From an uncultured Prevotella sp. (GTDB lineage Bacteria > Bacteroidota > Bacteroidia > Bacteroidales > Bacteroidaceae), in assembly GCA_905236755.1 (NCBI GenBank), contig CAJOCR010000028.1:1-64000 (forward strand): a stretch of 64,000 nt of DNA. The letters are read 5' to 3'. Of the stretch, positions 37,193 to 49,765 are shown in pieces (position 1 is the stretch's first letter; the number at the start of each line of letters is the position of its first letter). The notes beneath the pieces were generated by a model. That model was not told where the DNA came from, ran no database searches, and was given only the letters and a program-made list of their open reading frames with translations. A program made the position numbers and the translations under genes.

Positions 37193-39022
37193 TTAGTTTA
37201 CGTTAATACTATGGATACATAATTTGTTTTCATTACCGTTATCAGTACCCTTGTAAACACCCAAAACAAGTGTTACATCCTTACCATCAAACTGAGTAAG
37301 ATCATAGGTGAATGTAGCATAACCCTCAGGATGATCCTTGTCACCATTTTCATGGATGAAACTTACACAGCCATTAGCAGCCTCTGCCCACTGCTGTACT
37401 GATGCATTTGAAGGTATGATATGCTTCACCTGCATATCGTTGGTGATTGCTGTAAGCTTAAAGTATGTAGCATTGCTGCCATCAAAATTACGACACTTCA
37501 AAGTAAGATGGTCATGACCACTTGATATAGAGAACTTAGCATAGAAATAGCTCTGTGGCAATGTAGTGCTCACCACAGCACCTCCACCATTGGTCTTTAT
37601 AACGAAGCCCTCGCCAGCAAATGGTTCTGGGTCTTTCTGCAATGGTACAAATGACCATGCATAAGCAATGTGATTAATCTCGCGCCATGACTGGTAAGCC
37701 TCCCAATAGCTATCACGATTACCATTACGTGGAGATATTCCTGAGAAGCTATAACTCTTTTGAGGCATAGTTGAACGTACCATCTCACGGGTGAGAGCCC
37801 AGTCAGCCAACTCTTCACTGATGGCTGTACCTGTTAACCATCCCCAGTTTTCTGTAGGCACAGCCTGAGTATTGAAGGCAATGCGACGCAATACCAACTG
37901 CTTCCAGTAATCACCTGTTCTTGCACGATATGTACCAATAGCAATAACAATGTCCTTACCTACATATTCACTAAGGTCAAATACCTCACTTGCATAGCTC
38001 TCAGAAGCTAAAGAACGGTTGTCGCCCACCTTAACAGCATGTGGTTCTGATGCACTCATATCAATAACCTGCACACCCCAAATAGCAGGATCGTCAGCTG
38101 ATGCTGAGTGGGTACGGCATTGAATCGTCATTATCTTATTATCCTCTGTAATATGTTTCATACCATATACGTATGAATCAAATTCTTGCAGATTAGCAGG
38201 ATTACTTCTGTCACCCTCATCATTTCTTATACGCAGGGTTGTACCTTCATTTTGTTCTTCCCAGTTACCATAGAAATCCATGGTAGCCATGAAGTCGGTT
38301 GACCAATCCCAATGAGGATAAGCTGTAGCATTGCGACCACCTGTATATTCATTGAAATGCCAATAGTCGCAGTTCAATAAATCATCAAGTGTTTTATGAG
38401 GCAGAATCTGGCGTCCGCCCATGGTAACATCAACAATGGCTGTACCATCAATAAAACCATCAATACCAACGGTACGTGTAATGGTTTCATAACCATCATA
38501 AGTAAATGTCACTGTATATGCATCAAGAGGAAGATTATCGATTGTGAAACGACCATCAGAACCTGTTGTCACTACCTGTGTCTCACTTATGCTTACCTTT
38601 ACACCAGCCTTTGGAGCATTACCATTCTTAGCATCAAGAACAATACCAGTGATCTTAGCTGCTGCATATTCCATAGCTGCATTAACCAGGGCAATACCCT
38701 TGTTATAACTTGCAGGAGTAACAGTAACACTAATTGTCTGATAGTCGGCCTTACTAAAGGTGATAATGTTTTTCTGGGTTGATACATTATTCAATGTGTA
38801 TTCTCCCTCTGCATTGGTAACTGTAGTAAGGTCGGTTCCTTCTACTTTCACACCCACTCCCTCGAGTGGAGTGTTATAATCATCGGTGATGATACCCGTT
38901 ACTGTTCCTATAGAGTATCCAGCAGACACGCTGTCGTCATCACTACACGAACAGACTACAAAATTCAGGCAGCCCAACATAATTAGAACTGCAAACTGAT
39001 TGAAAAAGGTTTTCATGTTCAT
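37193..39022 (-). CDS. surface lipoprotein with two carboxypeptidase-regulatory-like domains
   Basis: This 609-residue lipoprotein, signal ending FVVCSC, is the first gene of the mannan operon. Two successive beta-sandwich domains follow: GTVTGIITDDYNTPLEGVGV near residue 38 and KITGIVLDAKNGNAPKAGV near 125. About 400 residues with two similar halves follow, each with a pattern like YFKLTAITND or DIVIAIGTYRA, which looks like tandem carbohydrate-binding sandwiches. It probably binds glycan on the cell surface; I recognise no catalytic motif. A TACATTTG element lies on the minus strand at 39076-39083. Binding function is inference from position and fold. Confidence 0.75.
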   Translation of the reverse strand: MNMKTFFNQFAVLIMLGCLNFVVCSCSDDDSVSAGYSIGTVTGIITDDYNTPLEGVGVKVEGTDLTTVTNAEGEYTLNNVSTQKNIITFSKADYQTISVTVTPASYNKGIALVNAAMEYAAAKITGIVLDAKNGNAPKAGVKVSISETQVVTTGSDGRFTIDNLPLDAYTVTFTYDGYETITRTVGIDGFIDGTAIVDVTMGGRQILPHKTLDDLLNCDYWHFNEYTGGRNATAYPHWDWSTDFMATMDFYGNWEEQNEGTTLRIRNDEGDRSNPANLQEFDSYVYGMKHITEDNKIMTIQCRTHSASADDPAIWGVQVIDMSASEPHAVKVGDNRSLASESYASEVFDLSEYVGKDIVIAIGTYRARTGDYWKQLVLRRIAFNTQAVPTENWGWLTGTAISEELADWALTREMVRSTMPQKSYSFSGISPRNGNRDSYWEAYQSWREINHIAYAWSFVPLQKDPEPFAGEGFVIKTNGGGAVVSTTLPQSYFYAKFSISSGHDHLTLKCRNFDGSNATYFKLTAITNDMQVKHIIPSNASVQQWAEAANGCVSFIHENGDKDHPEGYATFTYDLTQFDGKDVTLVLGVYKGTDNGNENKLCIHSINVN

Positions 39023-39091
39023 TTTAATTTAGGTATTTGTTTTATATTATTTGATAGAGTTTTCCCAAACAGCCGCAAATGTATAATTGGC

Positions 39092-39202
39092 CAGATTAAA
39101 TATTGGGTTAATTTTGAATTAAAAAACAGATTATTCTATTAATCCAACCGAAAAATAACCCATTTTCCATGTTTTTACATTAAAAATAACCCAGTTAATC
39201 TG
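39092..39202. promoter_or_regulatory. candidate operator in the divergent regulator/PUL promoter
   Basis: AAAAATAACCCA occurs at 39151-39162 and 39182-39193, 31 bp apart. The inverse TGGGTTAATTTT is at 39104-39115. CAGATTAA at 39092 and TTAATCTG ending at 39202 bracket the set as an inverted pair. The site lies between the minus-7 elements TACATTTG (39076-39083, minus) and TATCTTTG (39224-39231, plus). Confidence 0.5.
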
Positions 39203-39264
39203 TCAGTTAAAAGATTATTTTCATATCTTTGCCGCAGTACTAACACTATTCTTTTTACCTATTT

Positions 39265-41739
39265 ATGAAAATCAGAACCTTGTTTTTGCTCTGCATCATG
39301 GCAATTTCACTTAAAGCCTTAGCGCAGGGACTAACTTTTCAAAGCAATGCCAACTCTATAGAACAACGCACCTCTTTTAGTGTGTTCAATGGCGATGAAA
39401 CAAAGTTCACTCATCAACTGAACATAAAATTCAAGATGCAACTACCTCTTCGCGAAGATGTGGGATATGTTATTCGTATTGTTGATGAAAGAAGTAAAAA
39501 CGTATTTAACGTGTTTTACGATGGTAGAGGAAACGACTATATGGCTCTCAACGAAGAAGGCTATAAAAGTATTCTTGTGTATCATTTCAATCGTGAGCAG
39601 TTGCGCCTACGTCAATGGTTTGATGTACAAGTAATGTTCGATTTCGACAACAAGAAGATTACGTTCTCTGTTGATGGTCACAAGCAATCAATAAAAAAGG
39701 CAGACCTTCCATACTCGTTCACACCACAGATAATCTTTGGACGTAGCGATTACCTCATTGATGTGCCCACTTTCTCAATGAAAGACCTTGTGGTGAGCAA
39801 TGCTAATGAACGATTAGTGTTTCCATTATGCCAAGCTGAAGGCAATCATGTTTATACCAGCGATGGTAAGCGCATAGGTTATGTTGATAACCCCTATTGG
39901 GCTATTAACGACAGCTATCATTGGAAACAAATCTTTGCAAGCAAGTCATCAACACCTGCTGGCAACATCTATAATACCAAAACACACCAAGTATTGTTCT
40001 ACAATAACAATACCTTATCATTATATAACGTAATGTCACAACAAACACATCGCATAAAGTTTGCAACCCCTTGCCCTGTGACATTATATCTTGGTACCTG
40101 CTTCTTAGATGAACATGCTCAACAACTATATACATATGAAACATATCGCGACGGAAAGACTCCTACACAAGCATCAATAGCAAGTCTAAACCTTAATACC
40201 TTACAATGGAAAGCAGAATCAACAGAACAGATTGAAGATGGACAGATGCACCATCATGGCGCTTTCTACGAACCAACACAGCAACAATACACCATTTATG
40301 GCGGATTTGCCAATATGCGATACAATTCAGTATTCTATACCTACGACATAAAAAATCATCATTGGATAACTCGCAATGACATAAAAGGCGAAAAATTCCC
40401 ACGCTATTTTTTGTCAATGGGATACGATGGCAAACGCTATGTTTACATTTTTGGAGGTATGGGCAATGATTCAGGCGACCAAACTGTAGGACATAGATTC
40501 TTCTACGATCTGCATCGACTTGACTTACAAACCAACAAAGTGGAAAAACTATGGGATGCCAACTGGAGTGGAAAAACAAAATCAGTATTTGTAAAGAACA
40601 TGATTGTTAGAGATGGTTACTTCTACACATTAGGCTATTCAGAATTTCTTTCCGACTCATATCTCAAACTATACCGATTCTCTATAAAAGACGGCTCATA
40701 TCAGCAGTTAGGCGACTCCATACCTATCCATTCTGATCGCATAGAAACTGATGCAAACTTATTCTACGACCAGCTACTACATAAATTTATAGCCACAGTC
40801 CAGGAATACAAAGACGAACACCATTCTGTTTTTCATGCTTATGCACTCAATGAGCCTGCACTATCTGAAGACACTTTCAGCAAAGCAAAAGTCATTCCAG
40901 GCATTACACGCTGGTGGTATGCAGGTCTAAGCATCATTGTGTTGATTATTGTCCTAATCATTATATACTGCAGATACCGACGACACAGACATTTCATACA
41001 AACTTCAGATATAGCAAACATTACTGATGAGTTCAAGGTACAGCCTGACTCTATTTATCTTTTTGGCAATTTCCAGGCTTTCAATGCCAAAGGACAAGAT
41101 ATCTCTTTCATGTTTACCGATAAACTACGACAGATAGTGTGCCTTATGCTGCAATACGGTAAGGAGGGAATACCATCACGACATCTCGGAAACATAATGT
41201 GGGGAGATAAAACAGCCGATAAAATTAAGAACTCACGTAGTGTGGCCATCAACCACCTCCGAAAAGCATTAGAGGAAATAACAGGTGTAGAAGTAATATA
41301 CAAAAACAGCAACTTTATCCTCAACAGTCAAGCACCCTTCTATTGTGACTATCAGCGACTACAGGAACTTATCTCTACTGAGAGCGTACTCAATGAAACA
41401 GATAGTAACGAAATTCTACGTATTATCGGACGCGGAAAGTTCTTAGCATTCACAGATAATGGCACACTCGACCAATTCCGTTCTTCTGCCGAAGAACAAT
41501 TACTCACTGTTTTGCGTAATATACTCCATGTTGCCGAGGCAGAAGATAAAATTCCTGTTATGCTAAAAACAATAAACTGCATCTTTAACATCGATCCTAT
41601 AAACGATGAAGCTTATCGTCTGCAGTTACGCATACTGAAACGTCTTGGAAGAAATCTTGATATTGTTGAGGCACAGCTACGCTATAAAACAGCGTGCAAA
41701 GAATATTATGGTCAAGAATACCCAACTCCTAACTCTTAA
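39265..41739 (+). CDS. membrane-spanning one-component regulator: Kelch-like sensor, OmpR-type wHTH and BTAD
   Basis: This 824-residue protein has a signal peptide ending KALAQG. A LamG-like sandwich (SVFNGDETKFTHQLNIKFKM) covers about 25-200 and a Kelch-like propeller about 210-540 (YTIYGGFANMRYNSVFYTYD, YVYIFGGMGND). One membrane helix spans about 550-570 and is followed by basic CRYRRHRH. The cytoplasmic part has a winged helix (TDKLRQIVCLMLQYGKEGIPSRHL) and a C-terminal BTAD-like repeat region. It reads as a type I membrane transcription factor, with sensor outside and DNA-binding C-terminus inside, the reverse of ToxR/CadC. It is divergent from the mannan operon and probably controls it. 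No kinase or receiver domain is present. Confidence 0.8.
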   Translation: MKIRTLFLLCIMAISLKALAQGLTFQSNANSIEQRTSFSVFNGDETKFTHQLNIKFKMQLPLREDVGYVIRIVDERSKNVFNVFYDGRGNDYMALNEEGYKSILVYHFNREQLRLRQWFDVQVMFDFDNKKITFSVDGHKQSIKKADLPYSFTPQIIFGRSDYLIDVPTFSMKDLVVSNANERLVFPLCQAEGNHVYTSDGKRIGYVDNPYWAINDSYHWKQIFASKSSTPAGNIYNTKTHQVLFYNNNTLSLYNVMSQQTHRIKFATPCPVTLYLGTCFLDEHAQQLYTYETYRDGKTPTQASIASLNLNTLQWKAESTEQIEDGQMHHHGAFYEPTQQQYTIYGGFANMRYNSVFYTYDIKNHHWITRNDIKGEKFPRYFLSMGYDGKRYVYIFGGMGNDSGDQTVGHRFFYDLHRLDLQTNKVEKLWDANWSGKTKSVFVKNMIVRDGYFYTLGYSEFLSDSYLKLYRFSIKDGSYQQLGDSIPIHSDRIETDANLFYDQLLHKFIATVQEYKDEHHSVFHAYALNEPALSEDTFSKAKVIPGITRWWYAGLSIIVLIIVLIIIYCRYRRHRHFIQTSDIANITDEFKVQPDSIYLFGNFQAFNAKGQDISFMFTDKLRQIVCLMLQYGKEGIPSRHLGNIMWGDKTADKIKNSRSVAINHLRKALEEITGVEVIYKNSNFILNSQAPFYCDYQRLQELISTESVLNETDSNEILRIIGRGKFLAFTDNGTLDQFRSSAEEQLLTVLRNILHVAEAEDKIPVMLKTINCIFNIDPINDEAYRLQLRILKRLGRNLDIVEAQLRYKTACKEYYGQEYPTPNS

Positions 41740-41984
41740 CTCACCAACTTAGCTGTCCACATTCAAAATTCGTAATTCTCAATTGACTCTTAACTTCTCG
41801 TTTGTTTTGCTTTCGCAAAGACAAAAAAAATCGGCGAAGATTTTCTCCCCTCCGACGTCCGGTGTCGCCCATTGGCGAAACACCGTTTTCTGCGATAACT
41901 AACAATCTTTTACCGATTTAATAACTAAAAACCTAAACTTTAAACCTAAAACCTGAACAATCTATGCTTTACCCTATCTAATAC

Positions 41985-42170
41985 CTTTTGTTGTCCTTTA
42001 CAATCTTTTACTTTACCTTAAACTAACACCTTTCTGTTGTCCTTTACAATCTTTATTTTACCTTAAACTAATACCTTTACCTTGTCGTCCTAAATTACAA
42101 TCTTTGTGTTTACCTTAAACTAACACCTTATATCTTTACCTGAATCAATTTATACCTGAATCAATCTTTA
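41985..42170. repeat. about 46-48-bp degenerate tandem repeats upstream of lacZ-like gene
   Basis: Units share TTGTCCTTTACAATCTTT followed by TTTACCTTAAACTAA and ACCTT. Anchors at 41991, 42037 and about 42085 give spacings near 46 and 48 bp, with a decayed fourth unit. The 700-bp spacer 41740-42436 holds no gene I can support. A minus-7 element TAAATTTG lies at 42397-42404. Confidence 0.7.
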
Positions 42171-42433
42171 TCTTTACCTTAAGAACAACTTTATCTATTG
42201 TTTCTTTTCTGTCTTTTGACATTGCAAAGGTATAACAACTTTCAAATTCCGCAATATATTATTTGCATTTTTCACCGAAAAATATCACTTTCTTGACCTA
42301 TATCAATCGTTTGTGTGCGCACACAATGTGTTTTATAGCATTCTTTTATTTTACATCTTTTATAATAAAACATTCGTTATTGTTACTGTTTATTACTAAA
42401 TTTGCAAGCAAGCTTAACTATCATAAAAAATAA

Positions 42434-45607
<3,174 letters not shown>

Positions 45608-45631
45608 CAAATTTCCAACATTATTACACAT

Positions 45632-45660
45632 AAAATCCACCCTTTCATGGGTGGATTTTT
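45632..45660. terminator. rho-independent terminator after the GH2 gene
   Basis: AAAATCCACCC at 45632-45642 pairs with GGGTGGATTTT at 45649-45659, followed by T. A minus-7 TATTTTTG for the GH51 gene follows at 45662-45669. Confidence 0.85.
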
Positions 45661-45756
45661 GTATTTTTGTACCATCGAAACTTTTGAAAGTTCAGAAGAT
45701 AAAGAATTATAGATTATGAATATAACACTCAAACAGATGAACAAATAAGCTCAAAT

Positions 45757-47697
45757 ATGATAACAAAACCTAAATCCTTAGCAGTTATGCTACTTGCAGC
45801 CCTCACATCTCTTGGTGCGAGCGCACAGCACAAACTCACAGTAAACACCACTCCTGGTGCCCCCATTCAGTCAACCATGTATGGCATCTTCTTTGAGGAT
45901 ATCAACTTTGGTGCTGATGGTGGTCTTTATGCCGAGATGGTTGAAAACCGCAGTTTTGAATTTCCCGATCACACCATGGGTTGGAACACCTTTGGCAATG
46001 TGAGCATCAACGATTTCAAACCTGCTTTTTCGCGCAATCCTCACTATGTAACCCTTCGCAATGCCGGTCACAACCAAAAATTCACCGGGCTTGAGAATCG
46101 TGGCTTCTTTGGTATGGGATTAAAGAAAGGCATGACATACAATTTCTCAGTTTATGCCCGTCTTGCCGACCTTCAAGGCAAAGCAGCAACTTTCCGTGTT
46201 GAACTTGTTGGCGATGATGATGTACCTATTTCTTGTGACACCATAACTGTTACTGAAAACAAGTGGCATAAATACACAGCCACACTCACATCAACCAAAA
46301 CAGTTCAAAAAGGTCTTATGCGCATCTTCCTCATGTCTGCCGAAGGTGTTGACCTCGACCACATCAGTCTATTCCCTGCCGATAACTGGAACGGACTTCG
46401 TGCCGACCTCGTGAAAGACCTAAAAGACTTGCACCCTGGCATTTTCCGTTTTCCAGGAGGATGTATCGTTGAAGGCACCGACCTCGAAACACGTTATCAA
46501 TGGAAAAACAGTGTTGGTAATGCCGAGAACCGTCCACTCAACGAAAACCGTTGGAACTACACCTTCCCTCATAGAATGTATCCCAACTATTATCAGAGTT
46601 ATGGCTTAGGTTTCTATGAGTTCTTCCTACTCTCTGAACATATTGGTGCCGAACCTTTACCTGTTGTTTCTTGCGGTTTGGCATGCCAGTTCCAAAACAA
46701 AGACGACGACAAGAACGCACATGTAGCCGTTGAAGATCTTCAAAGCTATATCGACGATGCTCTCGACCTCATAGAGTTTGCCAATGGTTCAGTTAACACC
46801 AAGTGGGGTAAGCTTCGCGCCGATATGGGACACCCTGCACCTTTCAACCTCAAACAGATTGGTATTGGTAATGAACAATGGGGTAAAGTTTATCCAGAGC
46901 GTCTTGCTAAGTTTATAGATCAGATACGCGCAAAATATCCAAATATCAAGATTTGTGGCACCAGTGGTCCTTCAGCCTCAGGCAAAGATTTTGATTACGG
47001 CTGGGAGCAGATGCGTAAGCTAAAGGTTGACCTTGTTGACGAGCACTACTATATGAAGCCAGAATGGTTCTTCAACAACGCATCACGCTATGATAACTAC
47101 TCACGCAAAGGTCCAAAGGTATTTGCAGGCGAATATGCAGCACATGCAGAAAACGAACCAAACTCTTTCGAAGCAGCCCTTTCAGAGGCTTGCTTCATGA
47201 CAGGCTTAGAGCGCAATGCCGACCTTGTTCACCAAGCCACCTATGCCCCACTCTTTGCTCATGTAGAAGGATGGCAGTGGCGTCCTGACCTCATCTGGTT
47301 CGACAACCTCACCTCTGTGCGTTCAGCCAATTGGTATGTTCAAGCTCTCTATGGCAACAATGCTGGTACCAATGTGCTTTCTATTACCGAAGATGGTAAG
47401 GCACTCACTGGTCAGAACGGATTATATGCCTCTGCATGCTACGATAAACCAACCAAAGATTATATTGTAAAGGTTGGTAATAACTCAGACAAGCCTCAAC
47501 AACTTATCATCAGTTTCAAGGGAATAAAGAATCTTGGGGCAGGCAAGGCTACCCTTCTGCACAGCGACAACCTGCTACAGGAGAACACCATCAACAACAA
47601 ATATGCCGTTGTTCCTGTTACAACAGATATCAAAGCCGATGGCAACACACTATCCATCACCATCCCTGCAAAGAGTTTTGTCGTTTACCGTTTCTAA
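45757..47697 (+). CDS. GH51 alpha-L-arabinofuranosidase
   Basis: This 646-residue secreted enzyme has a signal peptide (LGASAQHK). It shows the GH51 opening MYGIFFEDINFGADGGLYAEMVENRSFEF, an inserted CBM-like sandwich near 80-210, and the catalytic barrel. The acid/base is E373 in IGIGNEQWG, the nucleophile E459 in FAGEYAAHA. It removes arabinofuranose from arabinan or arabinoxylan side chains. It has its own TATTTTTG promoter and ends in a strong hairpin shared with the convergent GH2 gene. Length is usual for the secreted form. Confidence 0.93.
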   Translation: MITKPKSLAVMLLAALTSLGASAQHKLTVNTTPGAPIQSTMYGIFFEDINFGADGGLYAEMVENRSFEFPDHTMGWNTFGNVSINDFKPAFSRNPHYVTLRNAGHNQKFTGLENRGFFGMGLKKGMTYNFSVYARLADLQGKAATFRVELVGDDDVPISCDTITVTENKWHKYTATLTSTKTVQKGLMRIFLMSAEGVDLDHISLFPADNWNGLRADLVKDLKDLHPGIFRFPGGCIVEGTDLETRYQWKNSVGNAENRPLNENRWNYTFPHRMYPNYYQSYGLGFYEFFLLSEHIGAEPLPVVSCGLACQFQNKDDDKNAHVAVEDLQSYIDDALDLIEFANGSVNTKWGKLRADMGHPAPFNLKQIGIGNEQWGKVYPERLAKFIDQIRAKYPNIKICGTSGPSASGKDFDYGWEQMRKLKVDLVDEHYYMKPEWFFNNASRYDNYSRKGPKVFAGEYAAHAENEPNSFEAALSEACFMTGLERNADLVHQATYAPLFAHVEGWQWRPDLIWFDNLTSVRSANWYVQALYGNNAGTNVLSITEDGKALTGQNGLYASACYDKPTKDYIVKVGNNSDKPQQLIISFKGIKNLGAGKATLLHSDNLLQENTINNKYAVVPVTTDIKADGNTLSITIPAKSFVVYRF

Positions 47698-47743
47698 TGT
47701 AAACTGTCAAATGTGTTTATATAACTTTAAACACTAAATACAT

Positions 47744-47787
47744 AAAAAAAGGAAGATAGCTTTTAATGAGCATATCTTCCTTTTTTT
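47744..47787. terminator. bidirectional terminator
   Basis: AAAAAAAGGAAGATA at 47744-47758 mirrors TATCTTCC plus seven T residues at 47773-47787 between convergent genes. Confidence 0.88.
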
Positions 47788-49578
47788 CTACTTATTCTTA
47801 TACCATTCCTTCAACACATAGAAAGCCTTTTTGCGCTTTCCCTTATCAGAAACCAATCCCTTGCGATTAAAATCTTTTTGAACAACAGGATTGATTCTGC
47901 GAGGAGAGCGGAAATCCTTCAAAACCCATGGAGTCATTCCTGACAAGCCTTCAATCTTGTTCAACATATCAAGATTCTCCTTATACAGGTTTTCCTGAAA
48001 CTCCTCTGTCCAGCGTTCGTTTTTACTACCATGCAAACCAGCAACAGCACCTCCACCAAACTCACTAATGATAACAGGTTTATCATAAGGCACCTCCCAT
48101 TTCATCTTTGGGGCATCATTCACATCACGATACCAACCAATATACTCGTTGAAACTTATAATATCAACATACTTATTCATGTTGTCATTCAGTCGATTTA
48201 CATAGTTCGACTGACCAGTTACCTCCATAGCCATTGATATCAAACGAGTATCATCCTCTGTCTTGGCAAACTTAGCCAATTCTGAAAGAAACTTATCACG
48301 CTCAGCACTATGTGGAGTTTCATTAGCTACCGACCATACAATAACGTTGGCACGGTTCTTATCTCTACCTATCATATCCTGCAACTGGCGCTTAGCATTA
48401 GCAAAAGTTTTCTCATTTTTCCAATCTATAGTCCAATAACAAGGAATCTCCTCCCACAAAAGCACACCCTTACGTTCTGCTTCGCGAATAGCATGCTCAT
48501 TATGTGGATAGTGAGCCAAACGCATAAAGTTACACCCAAGGTCTTTAGCCCACGCAAGCAACGTATCAGCATCCTCTGCCGAGTTACAGCGTCGACTGGT
48601 ATAAGCAGTCTCCTCGTGCGAACTTATACCCTTCAAAAATATAGGTTTACCATTCAAAAGAATCTGCTTGCCACGAGTTTCTATAGTGCGGAAACCAATC
48701 TCATCACTTATAGTCTCCTCTGCAGTTGTAATGCTCACCTTATAGAGTTTTGGATTTTCAGGACACCACAGTGATGGTTTAGCTTTCAACATCACATTTG
48801 CTTCACCTTGAGCATCGGTAACCAATTTCTTTTTAATTTTCAGCTCAGGAATACTCAATGTAACCATTTTACCAGCTTTCTTCTCATTGAGCTTCAATTT
48901 TACATTGATAAGTTTAGTATTGCCCTTTACAAGCTGAAGAGAATAGTCTTCTATATATGTTTCAGGCACAGAAACCATCATCACATCACGAGTGATGCCA
49001 CCATAATTCCACCAGTCGAAAATCTGTGTAGGGATGTTTTCCTTCTTTCTATTGTTGTTCACCATAACAACAATAGTGTTTTCACCAGCCTTCACAACAT
49101 CCGACACATCAAAGCAGAATGGAGTGAACCCACCTTCATGCACACCAACCTGCTTGCCATTCACCCACACACGACTCAGATAGTTGGCTCCAGCAAAATA
49201 AAGCAATGCCTTTCTCCCCTGTTCTGGTTTCCAATTGAATTTCTGACGATACCACACACTACCCTCATACCAATACAACTGTTCATCCTGTGTGTTCCAG
49301 TCGCCTGGCACCTTCATACTTTTACTATCATCAAAGCTGTATTCCACCAAATCAGAAACATTTCGTGGCTTTGCATCAAGGAAAAAGCCCCATCGCGTAG
49401 GATTCATACGATAGTCATAGTAGCCAATATCTTGCTGATCAACAAAATATTTCCACATTCCATTGAGCGATGTAACACTTCGCCCATAAACATTCAAAGG
49501 TGCTTTCACCTCTTGGGCAGCCTTACCTTGTAGCACAACAGCCCCCAATAAAAACAATGAAAAGAGTATTTTCTTCAT
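47788..49578 (-). CDS. GH2 glycosidase, beta-glucuronidase-like
   Basis: This 596-residue secreted protein (signal ending GKAAQ) has the domain order of short GH2 enzymes such as UidA. The acid/base is E420 in VIVWSVANETPHS and the nucleophile E506 in PVIISEFGGG. MNPTRWGFFLDAKPRN near residue 58 and WYRQKF near 109 are seen in GH2 proteins annotated as beta-glucuronidase or beta-galactosidase. Specificity is open, as several GH2 activities share this fold. TATCTTTG on the minus strand at 49656-49663 is its likely promoter. It converges with GH51. Confidence 0.88.
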   Translation of the reverse strand: MKKILFSLFLLGAVVLQGKAAQEVKAPLNVYGRSVTSLNGMWKYFVDQQDIGYYDYRMNPTRWGFFLDAKPRNVSDLVEYSFDDSKSMKVPGDWNTQDEQLYWYEGSVWYRQKFNWKPEQGRKALLYFAGANYLSRVWVNGKQVGVHEGGFTPFCFDVSDVVKAGENTIVVMVNNNRKKENIPTQIFDWWNYGGITRDVMMVSVPETYIEDYSLQLVKGNTKLINVKLKLNEKKAGKMVTLSIPELKIKKKLVTDAQGEANVMLKAKPSLWCPENPKLYKVSITTAEETISDEIGFRTIETRGKQILLNGKPIFLKGISSHEETAYTSRRCNSAEDADTLLAWAKDLGCNFMRLAHYPHNEHAIREAERKGVLLWEEIPCYWTIDWKNEKTFANAKRQLQDMIGRDKNRANVIVWSVANETPHSAERDKFLSELAKFAKTEDDTRLISMAMEVTGQSNYVNRLNDNMNKYVDIISFNEYIGWYRDVNDAPKMKWEVPYDKPVIISEFGGGAVAGLHGSKNERWTEEFQENLYKENLDMLNKIEGLSGMTPWVLKDFRSPRRINPVVQKDFNRKGLVSDKGKRKKAFYVLKEWYKNK

Positions 49579-49664
49579 TTTTTATAATGATTTATTTTAG
49601 TTATAAGTCAAAAAAATGCAGCCGCATCAACAGCCTCATCTTTAGATTATTGGCACAAAGATAC

Positions 49665-49708
49665 AAAAAAAGGAGACAAAACACCAATTTGTGCAGTCTC
49701 CTTTTTTT
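49665..49708 (-). terminator. terminator of metG
   Basis: GGAGAC and GTCTCC arms (49672-49677 and 49696-49701) with A and T runs outside form a bidirectional hairpin 57 bp past the metG stop. It overlaps the upstream edge of the GH2 promoter region. Confidence 0.75.
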
Positions 49709-49765
49709 GAATATTGAATAGTGAATATAATTCAAAATTCCTAATTCGTAATTTCTAATTCAATT

